This document shows, one piece after another, positions 61,092 through 64,000 of a stretch of DNA of 64,000 nt. The notes under the pieces are model-generated. The model did no database searches and was not told where the DNA came from. It was given only the letters and a program-made list of their open reading frames with translations. Each line of letters starts with the position of its first letter. Within the stretch, counting starts at the first letter, position 1. A program made the translations under genes and the position numbers. Source of the stretch: Microbulbifer hydrolyticus (lineage in GTDB: Bacteria > Pseudomonadota > Gammaproteobacteria > Pseudomonadales > Cellvibrionaceae); contig NZ_CP047491.1 of assembly GCF_009931115.1 (NCBI RefSeq), forward strand, positions 2,369,501 through 2,433,500, written 5' to 3'.

Positions 61092-61119
61092 TTGCTATAT
61101 CTTTATATCTTTATATCTT
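61092..61119 (-). promoter_or_regulatory. Operator-like site and three TATATCTT repeats upstream of receptor 1
   Basis: TATATCTT is repeated three times without interruption (61096-61119). The left end reads TTGCTATA-TCTT-TATATCTT, a weaker version of the island operator that shares the 11-mer TATATCTTTAT with the site at 48922. It is about 110 bases upstream of the receptor 1 start. Confidence 0.5.
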
Positions 61120-61227
61120 TATTTCCAGAGAGAGGCAACATTCAAGAGCTTATATACACGATGAAACTCTGTATTTTACGACGCTCCCGAGATCCAGAGC
61201 ACATCTTTAACAGTAACAGTCCGAAAC

Positions 61228-61266
61228 AAAAAAAGGCCTGTGGCAGCACATCGCCGCCACAGGCCT
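61228..61266 (-). terminator. Rho-independent terminator after TonB-dependent receptor 2
   Basis: The perfect 11-bp stem AGGCCTGTGGC/GCCACAGGCCT (61234-61244 with 61256-61266) is followed on the minus strand by seven T. It lies about 95 bases after the receptor 2 stop. Confidence 0.93.
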
Positions 61267-61361
61267 CTAGTTCGGACAGTGACCGGTACGGCAATATCAC
61301 TGTGCGCATCTGATCACCGGCGGCCAACCGGGAGCAAGCGCTCCCGATTGGCCGTTCAGGA

Positions 61362-63986
61362 TCAGAAGTTGTAGCTGAGTCGCAAGCCGGCCGTCCGCGG
61401 ATCAGGCAGCATGAGATCCATAGTTTGCGGAGTGAAGCGCCCCATCGGCATAAAACCGAAGTTCACGTTGCGCACACCGTTTTTCACCTTGTCATCATCG
61501 AGCAGATTATTCACGTAGAAGATGACATCCAGTTTGTCGAAACTGACACCGCCCTGGAAATCCACCAGCCAGTATTCCGGCAGGTAGGCATTATTGCCGA
61601 GGTCGAGGTAACGCTTGGATTCGTAACTGCCGATCAGTTCGGTGAAATAGCCGGCTCCGGAAGCAAAATTGCCATCGTAACGGATGGAAAGCATGGCAGA
61701 GTCTTCCGGTGAATTGATGAACTGCTTGCCAGTATAATCACCGTCGACGGTACCCGTGAGAAGCTTATCCAGCGTTGTCGGGTCGCCCACATCTGCGATG
61801 GTGAAGTCCTTCATCTCCGTATCGCTCAGCACATAGCCCGCATAGAAGGTCCAGTTTTCGGACGGACGATAGACTGCGCTGAGCTCGGTACCGAACAACT
61901 CACTCTTACCCGCATTGGTGATACTTGGCTTCAGCGACCCGTTAATGGGATCACGCACGAAGGCATTGATCTGCTGTTTGGTGTAATCGTACAGGTAGGT
62001 GGCGGCATTCAGCTGCAGGCGGTTGTCCAGCAGGTTGCTCTTGACGCCGACTTCATACACGAGCAGTTCTTCAGGATCGTAGGCCTCCTGGGTAATGTCG
62101 CCGCCGTCCCCGGTGGTATTGGTACCGCCGGGTTTGTAGCCTTCCGCGATGGACGCATAGAACATGGTGCTCTCCATCGCCTGCCAGTCGACGCTCACAC
62201 GGGGCACAAACGCCGTGTCGGTGCGGCTGTAGGTTTGCTTCTCGATATCACGCGACAACGGCAACCCCAGCAGACCGTTATTCTGCGCACTGATCGGATA
62301 GGAATAGTAGCTGATGTCCTCTTCCAGATAGCGCCCTTCACCGGTAATCCGCAGCGTGTCAGTTACATTGTAATTCAGTGAAAATGCCAGCGACGTATGG
62401 TCTGTATCCCGGCCCATGGGAATCGGCAAGGGTACCGGGGAGGTGCGGATATCCACGGCGGCGAACGGTGAACCGCTGATATCGCCGAAGATGAACCGAT
62501 TGAATACTGCATCCCAATACGCTTTGGAGGAGCCGTCACGCAACCACCACTGCTGGTTCATCAGCGTGTCCATGTCCTCGGTCCAGTACAGCGCACTCAC
62601 CAGCCAGTCCAGCTTGTCGGCGGTGCCGGACAGGCGGAATTCCTGGCTCAGCTGATCGGTATCAAAGTTGGTATCGCTGTTGGCGTTCACACCAAACTGG
62701 GAAACTTCGCCCGGCATTCCTCCCGGCGGCACAAACATACCGGAATTCGGACCGAGGGACGCAAGGGTGAAGTTGGTGCGATCAAAATCGGTCTGGGTAC
62801 GGGAATCATTGTTGTGAATGCCCGTCAGGGACACGAATTCGAAGGCGTCCGCTTTCCACGCCAGCTCCAGGGTCGAACTCAGGCTGCGCGCCTCGGTACC
62901 GGCAAAGTCACGCCCGGTCAGTGGATTGGGGGAAAGGTCGATATCCCCCTCGCTGGCATCACCCAGGTTACCGACAATGATAGGGGCACACTCTGGATAT
63001 GGGGGAACAAACGGTGGAAGCGTCGCATTGAATGCGTAGGCGTAAGCCTGGGTAGTCGCGCAGTCTGCAGCAGTAGCGCCAGACCCGGGTATCGGGCGAT
63101 TTTCTGCATACGAGGAAACCGAGCCCAGCTGGTAAGGGTCAGGCGATGCGGAGGTATTAACCAGAGACTGGCGCTGAACCAGCGCGCGCGGTGAATAGGT
63201 ACTCTCACTGTACTCGGTGCGCGAGAATACGGAGAAGGAATCGTTCGGGGTCCAGTTGAGACTGAAGGCGGCGCCCTCAGAATCAATGTTGCCGAGCTCA
63301 CCGCCGGTATTGGGGTTCTCGTAGTAACCACCAAATTCGGTCTTCGCCAGACTGACGGAGCCGGCCAGAACATCCTGGATAATCGGCACGCTCGCCGAGG
63401 CCTGCGCCTTGGCAAAGCCCTGGTCATTGCCATCGATGGAGAGTTTTGTTTCCGCGGTATTGCCGGGGCGCTTGGACACATAGTTCACCGCACCGGAAAA
63501 CGCTGAGCGGCCATAAGTCGCTGACTGCGGCCCCTTCACCACTTCCACGCGTTCCAGGTCCAGCAGGTCCAGATTGGGGCCGATACCGCTGCCCGCGCTG
63601 GTCATGGACTCGGAAGATACGTCCACCCCATCCACCATCAGGGCCACGTTCGAGCGCCCGCGGGTGGTGGACAGACCGCGCAGGGAGATGCGGGTGTCAC
63701 TGGGGATCAACCCGGTTTCGAAATCCAGGCCCGGGGTGTAGCGAGCAATGCCCTCCAGTGACGCGATGCCTTTTTCTTCCAGCTTCGCGGCGGTATGCAC
63801 ATCGATGGATACCGGCACGCTCTGCAGGGATTCTTCCCGTTTACGCGCCGTGACGAATACTTCTTCGATGGCGAAGTCGTCTCCGCGCAGTGCTTCTACC
63901 TCTCTTTTGTGATCGTCCTGCGCAATTGCGCCCTGCACCGATACCACGGCAGCGACGGCGATAGAAATCTGGTTCCTGTTGAACAT
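61362..63986 (-). CDS. TonB-dependent outer-membrane receptor 2
   Basis: An 874-residue paralogue of receptor 1, collinear throughout. The same signal peptide start, TonB box (EEVFVTARKREESLQSVPVSI), plug blocks and barrel segments recur, ending in GLRLSYNF. The main differences are in predicted external loops (for example around residues 285-330 and 510-530), which could mean a different but related ligand. The 14 bases just upstream of the ATG up to the window end are identical to those before receptor 1. Its promoter lies outside the window. Confidence 0.95.
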   Translation of the reverse strand: MFNRNQISIAVAAVVSVQGAIAQDDHKREVEALRGDDFAIEEVFVTARKREESLQSVPVSIDVHTAAKLEEKGIASLEGIARYTPGLDFETGLIPSDTRISLRGLSTTRGRSNVALMVDGVDVSSESMTSAGSGIGPNLDLLDLERVEVVKGPQSATYGRSAFSGAVNYVSKRPGNTAETKLSIDGNDQGFAKAQASASVPIIQDVLAGSVSLAKTEFGGYYENPNTGGELGNIDSEGAAFSLNWTPNDSFSVFSRTEYSESTYSPRALVQRQSLVNTSASPDPYQLGSVSSYAENRPIPGSGATAADCATTQAYAYAFNATLPPFVPPYPECAPIIVGNLGDASEGDIDLSPNPLTGRDFAGTEARSLSSTLELAWKADAFEFVSLTGIHNNDSRTQTDFDRTNFTLASLGPNSGMFVPPGGMPGEVSQFGVNANSDTNFDTDQLSQEFRLSGTADKLDWLVSALYWTEDMDTLMNQQWWLRDGSSKAYWDAVFNRFIFGDISGSPFAAVDIRTSPVPLPIPMGRDTDHTSLAFSLNYNVTDTLRITGEGRYLEEDISYYSYPISAQNNGLLGLPLSRDIEKQTYSRTDTAFVPRVSVDWQAMESTMFYASIAEGYKPGGTNTTGDGGDITQEAYDPEELLVYEVGVKSNLLDNRLQLNAATYLYDYTKQQINAFVRDPINGSLKPSITNAGKSELFGTELSAVYRPSENWTFYAGYVLSDTEMKDFTIADVGDPTTLDKLLTGTVDGDYTGKQFINSPEDSAMLSIRYDGNFASGAGYFTELIGSYESKRYLDLGNNAYLPEYWLVDFQGGVSFDKLDVIFYVNNLLDDDKVKNGVRNVNFGFMPMGRFTPQTMDLMLPDPRTAGLRLSYNF

Positions 63987-64000
63987 GGCCCCTCCGATTA

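Larger units (their letters stand above)
60987..61361. other. Intergenic region between the two receptors, with octamer repeats and a terminator
   Basis: These 375 bp hold the promoter area of receptor 1 and the terminator of receptor 2. No gene was recognised; short open frames here lack ribosome sites and domain similarity. See the repeat at 61092 and the terminator at 61228. Confidence 0.7.

Overview
The window looks like chromosome of a GC-rich, free-living, probably marine Gammaproteobacterium. Indications are the TonB-dependent receptors with SusC-like length, a class II DAHP synthase, a YebG SOS gene, PpnN, a PutP-like sodium symporter and a sulfatase. A Cellvibrionales/Microbulbifer-like host is my guess from gene content only. 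I saw no rRNA, tRNA, transposase, phage gene or CRISPR array.

Positions 1-32.9 kb are mostly core or household genes in short operons: the end of an autotransporter; an M3 peptidase lipoprotein; an aromatic block (MarR regulator, tyrosine aminotransferase, class II DAHP synthase, with divergent maleylacetoacetate isomerase); a prolyl-hydroxylase-like oxygenase overlapping an MscS channel gene; an ECF sigma/anti-sigma operon led by a DUF6249 membrane protein; DUF924-LysE; SOS-regulated yebG; MAPEG; a pair of exported amidohydrolases, one with a lost metal site; a PAS hybrid histidine kinase; YchJ-TruC; PpnN; an arylsulfatase; an SRAP protein; RtcB preceded by a likely small RNA or attenuated leader; an M14 peptidase; a DUF6482 protein; and a sodium:solute symporter. 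A perfect 34-bp bidirectional terminator at 32.88 kb closes this part.

Positions 32.9-64 kb form one catabolic island of about 27 genes. A nine-gene minus-strand operon (41230 down to 32926) encodes a HapK/REDY-like protein, an SDR, a PuuE-like polysaccharide-deacetylase-fold hydrolase, a CitE-like lyase, a MaoC hydratase, an acyl-CoA dehydrogenase, two class III CoA-transferases and a Rieske oxygenase. Facing it are a cysteine hydrolase with two more PuuE-like hydrolases, a GntR regulator, a double-domain nitrilase, and a five-gene plus-strand operon: SDR, MFS transporter, a red-chlorophyll-catabolite-reductase (RCCR)-like protein, a PEP-mutase/isocitrate-lyase-family lyase and an aldehyde dehydrogenase. 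Further right are HMG-CoA lyase plus a third CoA-transferase, a multi-spanning membrane protein and two duplicated TonB-dependent receptors. Near-palindromic sites of the form TTGTTATA-N4-TATAACAA lie at the heads of several of these units and suggest one regulon.

My working hypothesis, explicitly inference, is that the island imports and degrades a pyrrolic or other nitrogen-heterocyclic compound. The steps would be oxygenation (Rieske), reduction (RCCR-like, SDRs), opening of cyclic imide/amide products (PuuE-like hydrolases, cysteine hydrolase, nitrilase), and conversion of the resulting methyl-branched dicarboxylates through CoA thioesters and C-C lyases to pyruvate, acetyl-CoA or propionate. 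The RCCR-like gene beside a Rieske oxygenase is the most striking element, since in plants these two families act consecutively in chlorophyll breakdown.
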